Source: Caldatribacterium sp051549785 (GTDB lineage Bacteria > Atribacterota > Atribacteria > Atribacterales > Caldatribacteriaceae). Taken from it: 64,000 nt of DNA. Below, piece after piece: positions 17,469-26,415 of this stretch. A model generated the notes under the pieces. That model was not told the DNA's origin and searched no databases. It was given only the letters and a program-made list of their open reading frames with translations. Positions within the stretch are counted from its first letter, which is position 1. Every line of letters begins with the position of its first letter. Position numbers and translations under genes: made by a program. The stretch is taken from positions 1,798,001 to 1,862,000 of the forward strand of contig NZ_CP189974.1 in the NCBI RefSeq assembly GCF_051549785.1. The letters run 5' to 3'.

Positions 17469-18739
17469 TCGACTTCCTCCTTTCCTGAGGTTTCCTCCCG
17501 AGAAGCAACAATGCGGATCCGGAAGAAGGACTTCTTTCCGACCCGAAGAACATCCCCATCCCTCAGCGGAACATCCTGGTCCACACCGCTTATACGCTCT
17601 CCGTTGAGGTACACACCTCCCTGTTCAAGGCAGCGACGCGCCTCGCTTTTTGACTGGAAAACACCCGTTCTCTGCAGGAGCTTCATAATCCAGAGCTTCC
17701 CTGCAACGAGCTCGGACTGGGCAATGCAGAGGTCCTGGGCGCTCTCAGGACAGGTTTTCTGGGAAAATGCCCGTTCGAAATCCTCAAGGGCTCTTTTCGC
17801 CTCTTCCTCCCCATGGTACAGGCGAACAAGCTCAAAGGCTAGCTCCTCCTTCCAGACCTTCGGGTGGAGTTCTCCCCTCTCGCAGGCCTCCTTTTTCTTC
17901 CGAACCTCCTCAAGAGGAACGTCCGTGAGGAGGACGAAGTACTTCTCGATGAGGGAATCGGGAATGGACATGACCTTCCCAAACATCGAGAAGGGGGGCT
18001 CGTTGATGCCGATGTAGTTCCCGAGGCTTTTGCTCATCTTCTCTACACCGTCAGTTCCCTCAAGAAGGGGCATGGTGATGATGACCTGGGGTTCCTGACC
18101 GAACTCCCGCTGCAGGTCCCGTCCCACAAGGAGGTTGAAGCGCTGGTCCGTTCCTCCAAGCTCTACATCGGCCTGGAGCGCCACAGAATCGTACCCCTGC
18201 AGAAGGGGATAGAGGAACTCATGGAGCCCGATGGGCCTCCCTTCCCGCAGGCGCCTGGAAAAATCTTCTCGCTCAAGCATCCGAGCCACAGTGAAGCGGG
18301 AGGCAAGGATGATAACCTCCTCCAGGGTGAGCCGGGAAAGCCAGGTGCTGTTGAAGGCAATCCTCGTTTTCTCAGGGTCAAGGACTTTGAAAACCTGCTC
18401 CGCGTAGGTCCGGGCATTCCTTTGAACCTCTTCTTCTGTGAGTTGCCGCCGGGTCTCCTTTTTCCCCGTTGGATCGCCAATGCGACCCGTAAAATCACCA
18501 ATGAGGAAAATGACCTCGTGCCCCAGCTCCTGGAACTGCCTGAGCTTTCGAAGGGTCACGGTGTGACCCAGGTGGATATCGGGAGCACTGGGGTCAAAAC
18601 CCTCTTTCACCACGAGCTTCTTTCCCGTTTCATAGAAGCGGAGGAGTTTCCTCCGGAGGTCCTCAAGGTCGATGATTTCTTCTGTACCACGCTTGAGGAT
18701 AGCAAGGTCCCTCTCAACTTGCTCGGCATACTGTGCCAA
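17465..18739 (-). CDS. tyrS: Tyrosyl-tRNA synthetase
   Basis: 424 aa, TTG start about 8 bases after AAAGGAGTG. It charges tRNA-Tyr. The class I motifs are HLGH (56-59, HIGH-type) and KMSKS (234-238), and GDFTGRIGDPTG and ELGGTDQRFNLLVGR identify a bacterial TyrRS. The C-terminus (about 355-415) is an S4 RNA-binding domain. The gene is immediately downstream of queT; tRNA-Tyr is one of the tRNAs that carry queuosine, so this pairing makes functional sense. Confidence 0.96.
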   Translation of the reverse strand: MAQYAEQVERDLAILKRGTEEIIDLEDLRRKLLRFYETGKKLVVKEGFDPSAPDIHLGHTVTLRKLRQFQELGHEVIFLIGDFTGRIGDPTGKKETRRQLTEEEVQRNARTYAEQVFKVLDPEKTRIAFNSTWLSRLTLEEVIILASRFTVARMLEREDFSRRLREGRPIGLHEFLYPLLQGYDSVALQADVELGGTDQRFNLLVGRDLQREFGQEPQVIITMPLLEGTDGVEKMSKSLGNYIGINEPPFSMFGKVMSIPDSLIEKYFVLLTDVPLEEVRKKKEACERGELHPKVWKEELAFELVRLYHGEEEAKRALEDFERAFSQKTCPESAQDLCIAQSELVAGKLWIMKLLQRTGVFQSKSEARRCLEQGGVYLNGERISGVDQDVPLRDGDVLRVGKKSFFRIRIVASREETSGKEEVE

Positions 18740-18745
18740 CGTCTT

Positions 18746-19204
18746 TCACTCCTTTCGAAATCCCCGCTTCAAAAGCGCCACAAGGAGTGGATACCCCAGC
18801 CCGTAGCAGGCCACAGCTTCTCCAAGGAGGATGTAGGAAGCCGTCACTCCGTAAGGAACTTTAAAGAGGAAAGCAAGGTACGCGGCAACTCCAAAACCAT
18901 TAACGAGAACCGGAGGGAGGGGGGCAAGGAGAGGGTGACGCACGCGGGAAGTCCAAAAGGCGGCAAGGAACGTACACAGGGTTCCCAGGGAAAAGTCCCA
19001 GAATCCCAACCCTCCCAAAACGTTCGCCATAAAGCACCCCAGGGTCAACCCCCAGATGGTCTCGGGAAAGAGGTAGGGCAGCACCGTCAGCGCTTCGGCA
19101 ATACGCACCTGAATGGGACCATAGGCGAAAGAAGCAAAGGGGGGGAGCACAACAAGAAGAGCATACAGTGCTGCCACAAAAGCTCCACGAGCAAGGCTTT
19201 TCAT
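18746..19204 (-). CDS. queT: QueT-type queuosine precursor transporter (ECF S component)
   Basis: 152 aa from the ATG at 19204 after GGGGGAAACGGA; a longer in-frame extension is Arg-rich, overlaps the divergent promoter and is rejected. It is a small hydrophobic protein with about five membrane helices. Family motifs are YGPIQVRIAEALTVLPYLFPE (split over a loop and helix), PPVLVNGFGVAAYLAFL and LGEAVACYGLGYPLL, matching the QueT/DUF988 S-components of energy-coupling-factor transporters, which import preQ0/preQ1-type precursors. No ECF energising module is encoded nearby. No preQ1 riboswitch-like sequence is visible in the roughly 34-base leader. Confidence 0.87.
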   Translation of the reverse strand: MKSLARGAFVAALYALLVVLPPFASFAYGPIQVRIAEALTVLPYLFPETIWGLTLGCFMANVLGGLGFWDFSLGTLCTFLAAFWTSRVRHPLLAPLPPVLVNGFGVAAYLAFLFKVPYGVTASYILLGEAVACYGLGYPLLVALLKRGFRKE

Positions 19205-19220
19205 TCCGTTTCCCCCGGTT

Positions 19221-19257
19221 TTGTGGTACCATATCATGGCACATATTATACCAAGAA
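19221..19257. promoter_or_regulatory. Divergent overlapping promoters for queT (minus) and the PBP gene (plus)
   Basis: The minus strand has an extended -10 TGGTATAAT, with TATAAT at 19250-19245; start would be near 19238, giving a leader of about 34 bases to queT. The plus strand has -35 TTGTGG (19221-19226), a 17-base spacer and -10 TATTAT (19244-19249), so a start would fall near 19257. The two -10 elements occupy the same seven base pairs, so both promoters cannot be occupied at once. The palindrome TGGTACCA (19224-19231) lies beside them. Confidence 0.6.
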
Positions 19258-21182
19258 TGGCTGAAACCATGAGAAGGGGAAACAGGAAAAACACCCGGTT
19301 TCTTGCTCTGGCCTTCACAGCCGGTCTTCTTGCGGGAGGCGTGCTCCTTGGGGGTATGCTCCTTCCCCTTTCGGAAGACCTGAAGACCATCTCAACTCGC
19401 CTCGAAGACTTCACGCCCTCCCTCACCACAAGGGTCTACGATATCCGGGGGAGGCTCATCGGAGAATTCTTCACCGAACGGCGCGAATACGCCTATCTTG
19501 AGGAAATCCCTCCTCTCCTCCAGAAGGCTTTCATCGCCAGCGAGGACCAGAACTTCTTCCGCCACCCCGGAGTGGACCCCTTCGGCATCCTCCGGGCGCT
19601 GTGGCAGAACCTGCTCAACCTCAGAGTCGTCGAGGGGGGGAGTACCATCACCCAGCAGCTCTCCCGAAGCCGTTTCCTCGACAACCGGAGGAACCTGGAG
19701 CGAAAAATCAAAGAGCTCCTTCTTGCCATCCTCCTTGAGCGAAGGTACACCAAGGAAGAAATCCTCGAGGCTTACCTCAACCAGATCTACCTGGGACATG
19801 GCGTATACGGGGTGAAAGCAGCAGCTCGCCTGTACTTTGGCAAAGACCTGGCTGACCTCAATCTTTCGGAGATGGCCATGCTCGTGGGGGTTGCCCGGTC
19901 CCCTTCGTACTTTTCTCCGTACATCGACTTCTCCGCAGCCCAGAAACAGCAACGGCGGGTCCTGAGGCGGATGCTGGAGTGCGGTTTCATCACCCAGGAG
20001 GAATTCGAAAAAGCCCTTTCCACCCCCATTGTGCTCTCAGGCCTTGAGAAACGCGCTTCCCTCTGTCCGTATTTCCTCGACTACCTTCTCAAGGAGCTCC
20101 GTGCAACCTTCGAGGACTGGCAAATCTTTAGCGGCGGCCTCAAAATTTACACCACGCTTGATGCCGACATCCAGAAGGTCGCCAACGAAGCCCTCAAAGA
20201 AAGCGGATACCAGGGAGCAATTCTCTGCATTGACCCGACAAACGGGTACATCAAGGCCATGGTGGGAGGGCGAAGCTACGAGGAGAGCAAGTTCAACCGG
20301 GCAACTCAGGCATACCGGCAGCCAGGATCAACCTTTAAGCCCTTCATCTACGCCGCAGCTCTCGATAGTGGTTTCACCCCAAGCAGCGTCCTTGTCGATG
20401 AACCTCTGGAGTTTCCAAACGGCTGGAAACCCCAGAACTACGAGCGGATTTTCCGGGGACCGTTGACATTGAGAGAAGCCCTGGAGAAGTCTGTGAACAT
20501 CATCGGGATTAAGCTTCTCCAGGAAGTGGGCATCGACAAGGTCATCCAGTATGCCAGGAAAATGGGCATACGGAGCAACCTCAGGCGGGACCTGTCGCTT
20601 GCCCTGGGAACTTCTGAGCTGACCCTCCTCGAACTTGCCACGGCGTACTCGGCCTTCGCCAACGGTGGGATGGTTCCCGAACCCCTGGCCATCCTCCGGG
20701 TAGAGGACACCGCAGGTCACGTCCTCTACGAGCGAACGCCAGTGGTGCGACGGGCGCTTTCGCCGGACACGGCATACATCATGGCCCGTCTCCTCCAGGG
20801 GGTCATAGAGCGAGGAACAGGGAGAAGGGCAGCCATCGGCAGGCCCGTGGCGGGGAAAACCGGAACCACCGAAGACTTCATCGATGCATGGTTTGTGGGA
20901 TTCACTCCTGACCTGGTGTGCGGAATTTTCCTTGGGAACGACGACCGGAAACCCCTGGGGCCTCAGAAAACGGGGGGCATCATCGCCGCTCCTCTCTTTG
21001 CCCGGGTGATGAAAGAAGCCCTGAAAGACATCCCACCCCATGACTTCCCTCGTCCTGAAGGGGTGGTGGAAGTCGCCGTGTGCCTGAAAACCGGCCTTCT
21101 GCCCTCGCCCTCCTGCAAAACCGTTGTGCTCCCTTTCAAAAGAGGAACCGCTCCCCAGACGGTTTGCCCATCCTGCCCCTGA
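19257..21182 (+). CDS. Class A penicillin-binding protein (transglycosylase/transpeptidase)
   Basis: 641 aa if started at ATG 19257; ATG 19269 is an alternative and neither has a clear Shine-Dalgarno site. The protein polymerises and cross-links peptidoglycan. A membrane anchor covers about 15-37. The GT51 glycosyltransferase domain has SEDQNFFRHPGVD (Glu96) and GGSTITQQLSR (127-137). The transpeptidase domain has STFK (358-361), SVN (412-414) and KTGTT (534-538). The C-terminus has a Cys-rich tail (SPSCKT, CPSCP) as in some PBP1A proteins. It is the only protein gene on the plus strand in the window. It ends 2 bases from the convergent mutS2 end with no terminator between. Confidence 0.94.
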   Translation: MAETMRRGNRKNTRFLALAFTAGLLAGGVLLGGMLLPLSEDLKTISTRLEDFTPSLTTRVYDIRGRLIGEFFTERREYAYLEEIPPLLQKAFIASEDQNFFRHPGVDPFGILRALWQNLLNLRVVEGGSTITQQLSRSRFLDNRRNLERKIKELLLAILLERRYTKEEILEAYLNQIYLGHGVYGVKAAARLYFGKDLADLNLSEMAMLVGVARSPSYFSPYIDFSAAQKQQRRVLRRMLECGFITQEEFEKALSTPIVLSGLEKRASLCPYFLDYLLKELRATFEDWQIFSGGLKIYTTLDADIQKVANEALKESGYQGAILCIDPTNGYIKAMVGGRSYEESKFNRATQAYRQPGSTFKPFIYAAALDSGFTPSSVLVDEPLEFPNGWKPQNYERIFRGPLTLREALEKSVNIIGIKLLQEVGIDKVIQYARKMGIRSNLRRDLSLALGTSELTLLELATAYSAFANGGMVPEPLAILRVEDTAGHVLYERTPVVRRALSPDTAYIMARLLQGVIERGTGRRAAIGRPVAGKTGTTEDFIDAWFVGFTPDLVCGIFLGNDDRKPLGPQKTGGIIAAPLFARVMKEALKDIPPHDFPRPEGVVEVAVCLKTGLLPSPSCKTVVLPFKRGTAPQTVCPSCP

Positions 21183-21184
21183 CC

Positions 21185-23527
21185 TCACGTTCGGAGGGTG
21201 ACCACTGTGACCCCGAGTCCTCCCTCCTCAGGCCGACCGGGACGAAACTCCTGAACATAGGGGTGGCTCCGCAGGAACTCATGCGTGACCCGACGGAGTT
21301 TCCCCTCACCCTTGCCGTGAATGACGTACACAGTGGTGAAACCAGCAAGGATTGCCCTGTCAAGGTACCGCTCAAGGACGGCAAGGGCCTCTTCTGCCTT
21401 GAGAGCCCTGATGGTGACTTCATTGGTTATCCGTTCCCGAAGGGCGAAGGTGGTGATGGGAGTCTGTGGAGGCTCCTGAGGAACCCCCTTCTTCTCCTCC
21501 TTCCTCAAACGCTCCGGCGCCACCCGGACTCTTCTCTCCCCCACGGCAACGAGAACCTCGCCCTTCTTTGTATCAACCTCAAGAACAACTCCCCGACCCA
21601 GAGGGTCAACGAACACCTGGTCCCCTGCCTGAAACTCCTGGGGTTCTTCCCGTTCCTCTTTGAGACCTTCAAGCCACTGGCGTTCCTCTCGGAGGATTTC
21701 CCTGAGTTCCCCGTATTTCTCTTCGTCAAGCTCTCTTGATCTCCGCAACTCCCCCACAAGACGCGCAATTTCCTTTTCCCTCTCCCGCAGACGGGCTTCC
21801 CACTCCTCCCTGAGCGTCCTCGTCAGGCGTCGACGCTCCTCTTCAAGAGCCTTCCTGAGCACCTGCACCTCTTCCTCACGTTTCTCAAGCTCGGCAAGCC
21901 TCTCGCGGAGTTCGCCGAGTTTCTTCCGCATCTCTTCCCGCTCCCGGGAAAGGGAGAGCAAGAGCTCGTTGAAGGCAACTTCTTCCCTCCGGAGTACCTG
22001 GCGTGCCCCCTGGATAACCTCCTGAGGAAGACCAACCCGCTCCGCAATCGTGATGCCGTAGCTTCCCTCAACGCTCCCCACCACAAGGCAATACGTGGGC
22101 TGCAGAGTATCAGGATCAAAGGCAAGGGAGGCGGGGAGCACACCTTCTCCCCGAAGGGCATACTCCCGAAGAGCCGGAAGATGGGTGGTGGCAATGCACG
22201 TTGTGCCCCTCTTTTTCAGGTACTCAAGAAGGGCAATGCCAAGCGCCGCACCCTCGTGGGGGTCTGTGCCCGCTCCAAGCTCATCGATGAGAAAAAGGCT
22301 CCGGGGTCCGGCCTTTTGCAACGCAGCCCTTAAAAGCACCATCCGGGATGTGAAGGTGCTCAGGCTGCTTTCCAGGTCCTGATGGTCTCCAATATCCACG
22401 AAGAGATAGTCATAGAGGGGGATGGAGGAACCTCGCGCGAGGGGGACCGGAATTCCGGAGAAGGTGAGCGTCACAAGAAGCGCAAGCGCCTTCACAAGAA
22501 CGGTCTTTCCCCCACCATTGGGCCCGCTGACAACCACGATGCTGCGGTCCCCAGAAACTTCAAGGTCGAAGGGAACCGCCCGTTCAAAAAGCAGAGGGTG
22601 TCGCCCTTCACGAATGCGCAGCGTCTCTCCTCCAACCTCGGGAATTTCCCCCTTCCATCGCTCCCCAAGCTTCACCTTAGCCCGAAGGAGATCGAGCTCC
22701 ACAAGGCCTTCGAAGGTTTCCCGAAGGGCAGAAAACAGCGGTCGAAGCTTCTCAGTGAAGGCGAAAAGGATGCGGGAGACTTCTTCTTCCTCAAGGGTCT
22801 CCAGAACCTCGAGCTCATTAGCGAGCTCCGCCACAGCCCACGGTTCAATGAAAAGCGTGGAGCCACTTGAGGAACAATCCACCACAAATCCCCTCAGCAT
22901 ATTCCGAAACTGAGCCTTCACGGGAAGAACATATCGGCCCTTTCGCAGAGTGTACAGTGGTTCCTGGAGGTATCTGGTGATTCTGCTATCCTGGAGGATG
23001 CGATGGAGAACTTCCACAATCCGGCTCTGGACCTCTTCCTTCCGCCTCCGGATGTTCCAGAGTTTCTCGCTCGCCGTATCGAGCACCTGCCCATCCTGGG
23101 AGAGAATCCTCTCTGCATACCGCAGAAACCCCGAGAAATCCTGAATGTTCCGGAAGTACAGGGAAGAAATTCGGGGGTACTTCTTCTCCACCCCCCGTTC
23201 TTTCAGGAAATGGCGGATACCCTGGCTCATGAGAAGGAAACGGTATACCTTCTGCGCTTCCTCAAGGGAGAGACGAACGCTGGGAAGACGCAGGACCTCA
23301 AGAACCGGACGGAGATCGGGAAATTCTCCAAAGGGGATGTCACCGTCAAAACGGATGAGGTCCCTGAGCTCCCGCATCACTTCAAGGTGCAAAGGAAGCG
23401 TTCCTGGCGCCAGAGGAAGGAGTGCTCTGGCTCTCTCCTGCGTTGCGGGGCAAAAACAGAGGGGAACCAGGAGTTCGAGGATTCTATCGTACTCAAAGCT
23501 CGCCAGGGCGCTCTTCGAAACTTCCAC
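21185..23527 (-). CDS. mutS2: Endonuclease MutS2
   Basis: 780 aa, GTG start, the first possible start in frame, with an AAAGGAG site 12 bases upstream. MutS2 lacks the mismatch-recognition domain of MutS; homologues act in recombination control and ribosome-collision rescue. Core domain III is followed by the ATPase with GPNGGGKT (335-342) and FLIDELGAGTDPHEG, a long charged coiled coil (about 515-640), a KOW-like segment, and a C-terminal Smr nuclease domain (VYVIHGKGEGKL near 745). The start overlaps the cvpA end by 35 bases. Confidence 0.95.
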   Translation of the reverse strand: MEVSKSALASFEYDRILELLVPLCFCPATQERARALLPLAPGTLPLHLEVMRELRDLIRFDGDIPFGEFPDLRPVLEVLRLPSVRLSLEEAQKVYRFLLMSQGIRHFLKERGVEKKYPRISSLYFRNIQDFSGFLRYAERILSQDGQVLDTASEKLWNIRRRKEEVQSRIVEVLHRILQDSRITRYLQEPLYTLRKGRYVLPVKAQFRNMLRGFVVDCSSSGSTLFIEPWAVAELANELEVLETLEEEEVSRILFAFTEKLRPLFSALRETFEGLVELDLLRAKVKLGERWKGEIPEVGGETLRIREGRHPLLFERAVPFDLEVSGDRSIVVVSGPNGGGKTVLVKALALLVTLTFSGIPVPLARGSSIPLYDYLFVDIGDHQDLESSLSTFTSRMVLLRAALQKAGPRSLFLIDELGAGTDPHEGAALGIALLEYLKKRGTTCIATTHLPALREYALRGEGVLPASLAFDPDTLQPTYCLVVGSVEGSYGITIAERVGLPQEVIQGARQVLRREEVAFNELLLSLSREREEMRKKLGELRERLAELEKREEEVQVLRKALEEERRRLTRTLREEWEARLREREKEIARLVGELRRSRELDEEKYGELREILREERQWLEGLKEEREEPQEFQAGDQVFVDPLGRGVVLEVDTKKGEVLVAVGERRVRVAPERLRKEEKKGVPQEPPQTPITTFALRERITNEVTIRALKAEEALAVLERYLDRAILAGFTTVYVIHGKGEGKLRRVTHEFLRSHPYVQEFRPGRPEEGGLGVTVVTLRT

Positions 23528-24059
23528 TGCCTATGGACGCTCCTTTCTCAAGCCATGGTCGTAAAAAGGCAATCTGGGGGAACTGGGAGGCAAAACGCTC
23601 TACATAGCGAATCGCGGGCAGCGTGCAATCCTGGTAAAACTGGGAGCGGGCAATGCCCTCCTTGAGGAAACCAAGGTATGCCACATTGGCTACAAACACC
23701 GTAATGACGAGAATCCAGAGCATGCCCTTCAAAAGCCCCACAAAAAACCCAAGGAGAGCATCAACCCAGAGGATATCGAGGTGCTCAAAGACCCGGCGCA
23801 GACGAAGGCCAAAGGAAGAAAACACCACCACCGTGGGAAGGAAAATGAGGAGGAATCCGATGATCCCAAGCCAGGGACTCTGCCACCCAAAACGGGTGTG
23901 GAAAAACCCGCCGATTGCAGGGAAATACCGGAGACCAAGGAGAAGACCAACCACGAGCCCGACGAACACCAGGAATTCCTTGCTGAACCCCCGGAGCGCA
24001 CTGCGCACTGCGTTAAGGACGAGAATACCAAAACACAGCAGGGTGTACCAGTCACTCAT
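23493..24059 (-). CDS. cvpA: CvpA family membrane protein
   Basis: 188 aa with four predicted membrane helices and the N-terminal pattern of the CvpA/colicin V production family (an N-terminal helix followed by RGFSKEFLVFVGLVVGLLLG). The C-terminal 50 residues are soluble. The molecular function of CvpA proteins is not settled; they have been linked to envelope integrity and secretion. In many bacteria cvpA precedes mutS2, as here. It overlaps pheT by 8 bases and mutS2 by 35. Confidence 0.85.
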   Translation of the reverse strand: MSDWYTLLCFGILVLNAVRSALRGFSKEFLVFVGLVVGLLLGLRYFPAIGGFFHTRFGWQSPWLGIIGFLLIFLPTVVVFSSFGLRLRRVFEHLDILWVDALLGFFVGLLKGMLWILVITVFVANVAYLGFLKEGIARSQFYQDCTLPAIRYVERFASQFPQIAFLRPWLEKGASIGSGSFEERPGEL

Positions 24060-26412
24060 GGGAGAGAATCATCTCTTCCCGTAACACCACCCTCCCCGTT
24101 TGCTTCAGACTCTCCTTGAGCTTCTGCACCCATCTCCCGACCTCCTCATCCTCAAGAGTCCGGTCCGGAGCTCGAAACACAAGACGAAAGGCAAACCCCT
24201 TCTTCCCGGGTGGGAGGGGGTCGCCGGAAAACACATCGAAGAGGACAAACTCCTCAAGAGCCATGCAGCTACGCTTTGCTTCTTCAGCAACGAGTGAGGC
24301 CACAAAAGCCCAGGGGGTGGATGCATCCACAACCACCGAAATGTCCCGGGAAACAGCAGGAAAAGCAGGCAGGGCAAAATCCCTTGCTGGGCGGTCCTGT
24401 CCCCAGGCGGCAAGACCCTCAAGGCGGATTTCGAGATAGTACACTTCTCCCTCAACATCGTGCCTGCGCAGGAAAGCAGGGAGAACCTTTCCACCCCACC
24501 CAAGGGGTTCTGCACCCTCCTCAGGAGAGGATACCACGAAAGCGCCGTCCTCCTCAAAAACTGGGAAAACCCTCCCATGGCAAACAGCACCGCACCCTGC
24601 ACCCGCAAGCTCTTCGATCTCCTCAAGGAACCCCTTCAGGGTAAGGAGGTCCAAAGGATCCTCTTTCCACAGGGCAGGCTGAGGAACATTCCAAAGAATA
24701 ATGCCCAGATGCTTTTCTTCCCGGAAATTCCCCTCCTTCCGGAAAAACACCTTGCCGACTTCGAAAAACCCTCTGCTCCTCCTGCCCCGCCGGGCATTGG
24801 TCCGCACAACCTCAAAGAGGCTCAAGAAAAGGGAAGGACGGAGGACAGCGTGCTCCTGGGAAAGGGGGTTCAGCACCGCGACACATTCCTCTCTTTTAGA
24901 GCCAAGCACGTTCACGCCTTCCCCCTCGACGAAAGAAAGCGTCACCACCTCGTAAAGACCGCGATGGACAAGATGCGCTCGAATCCGGTTTTCCAGGGAT
25001 TCCTCCCGAGGAACATTCCCGGGATCGAAGGGAAAAGAGGGGAAAGAGGAACGAATCTTTCCGTACCCGTAAACCCTCCCTACCTCCTCAACAACATCGA
25101 TGGGTTCCCGCACATCGGGACGCCAGCTCGGCACACGAACACGCAGGGTCGCCGTCTCCTGAGCGACCTGAAAACCAAGCCGCTCAAGGATACGGATGCC
25201 CTCTTTCTGAGGAACCTCGCAGGATAGTCTCTGCACAACAAGTTCCCAGGGTACCGAAATTTCCCACGCCGTGAAGGGTGGCTGGCCACTCACAAGCCAT
25301 CCCGAAGCCACTTCTCCTCCCATCTCCTCCAAAAGCGCAAGTGCCCGGGACGCTGCCTGCATCACCCCCAGGGGGTCAACACCCCGCTCAAAGCGTGCCG
25401 ATGCTTCCGTTCGCATCCCCAAAGCCCTGGCCGTTCTCCGAACGGCAACGCGGTCAAAGAAGGCCGCTTCAAGAAAAATCTCCCTCGTCTTCGGCCCCAC
25501 CTCGGTATCCCGTCCTCCCATGACCCCGGCAAGGGCGATGGGGCGGTCCGCATCGGCAATGAGGAGCATGCCCTTCCTAAGTATCCTCTCTTCCCCATCG
25601 AGGGTAACGAGGCGCTCGCCTTCTTCTGCCTCACGAACACGGACGAGATTCCCCCGAATGCGGGCAGCGTCAAAGGCATGGAGTGGTTGCCCCATCTCAA
25701 GCATGACGAGATTCGTGATGTCCACAACATTATTGATGGGCCGCATACCCATGAGGATGAGTTCCTTGGCTATCCAGAACGGCGAGGGTTGCACAGTCAT
25801 TGCAGTGACATACCTTCCAGTGTACAGCGGGCAAAGGTGAGGTGCCTCGTTTTCAAGGCGGAAACCATGGTGGATGGGTTTCTCAGCGCAGTGCATCCTG
25901 GGGAGCACCAGGGGGATATCGCAGTGGGCTGCGAGCTCCCGAGCCAATCCCAAAATCGAGAGGCAATCCCCACGGTTTGCGGTAACCTCCACCTCGAAAA
26001 CCACGTCGTCACCAATGAGGGCCTCGTAAACGTCGTCACCCTCTTCGAGGAACGGGGGAAGAGGCAGGAGGAAATCGAAAACCTCCCTCGCTCTTTCCCC
26101 CCGCACGGGGAGAAAAAGCGGTATATGATCCTCAAACCCCACAAGGACCCTGCTCCCGGTCTCTGGAACACCAGAAGTGTGGACCAGAACCTGGAAGGTG
26201 TGTTCTCCGAGTTTCACCGTGCAGCGGGTCAGCAGACCCTCATGATGCGCCTCCACGAGGGTACCGGCAAGTAAAGGGTAGCAAAAGAGGTCTCGCGCCG
26301 AAAGCATCTCCTCTACCACAAACCCCTGGTTCAGGAAAACCTCGGCAACCTCTTCGGGACGAAGAGAGAGTTCAGGAAGGAACCGTTTGAGAATCCGATA
26401 TGAGACGCGCAT
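24052..26412 (-). CDS. pheT: Phenylalanyl-tRNA synthetase beta subunit
   Basis: 786 aa, ATG start 3 bases after pheS. The domains read in the usual bacterial order: an N-terminal EMAP/Trbp111-like tRNA-binding domain (about 40-150), the B3/B4 editing domain (about 200-370, with GVMGGRDTEV and RFERGVDP), B5 (about 395-470), a catalytic-like core (about 480-680) and a C-terminal ferredoxin-fold anticodon-binding domain (about 690-780). It forms the alpha2-beta2 PheRS with PheS. Confidence 0.96.
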   Translation of the reverse strand: MRVSYRILKRFLPELSLRPEEVAEVFLNQGFVVEEMLSARDLFCYPLLAGTLVEAHHEGLLTRCTVKLGEHTFQVLVHTSGVPETGSRVLVGFEDHIPLFLPVRGERAREVFDFLLPLPPFLEEGDDVYEALIGDDVVFEVEVTANRGDCLSILGLARELAAHCDIPLVLPRMHCAEKPIHHGFRLENEAPHLCPLYTGRYVTAMTVQPSPFWIAKELILMGMRPINNVVDITNLVMLEMGQPLHAFDAARIRGNLVRVREAEEGERLVTLDGEERILRKGMLLIADADRPIALAGVMGGRDTEVGPKTREIFLEAAFFDRVAVRRTARALGMRTEASARFERGVDPLGVMQAASRALALLEEMGGEVASGWLVSGQPPFTAWEISVPWELVVQRLSCEVPQKEGIRILERLGFQVAQETATLRVRVPSWRPDVREPIDVVEEVGRVYGYGKIRSSFPSFPFDPGNVPREESLENRIRAHLVHRGLYEVVTLSFVEGEGVNVLGSKREECVAVLNPLSQEHAVLRPSLFLSLFEVVRTNARRGRRSRGFFEVGKVFFRKEGNFREEKHLGIILWNVPQPALWKEDPLDLLTLKGFLEEIEELAGAGCGAVCHGRVFPVFEEDGAFVVSSPEEGAEPLGWGGKVLPAFLRRHDVEGEVYYLEIRLEGLAAWGQDRPARDFALPAFPAVSRDISVVVDASTPWAFVASLVAEEAKRSCMALEEFVLFDVFSGDPLPPGKKGFAFRLVFRAPDRTLEDEEVGRWVQKLKESLKQTGRVVLREEMILSHE

Positions 26413-26415
26413 ATG

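Noticed and set aside
19205..19240. Possible preQ1 riboswitch upstream of queT
   Set aside because: The leader is only about 34 bases and shows neither the class I stem nor the A-rich tail.
19205..19429. N-terminal extension of queT
   Set aside because: Arg-rich and unlike any S-component; it crosses the divergent promoter and the 5' end of the PBP gene.
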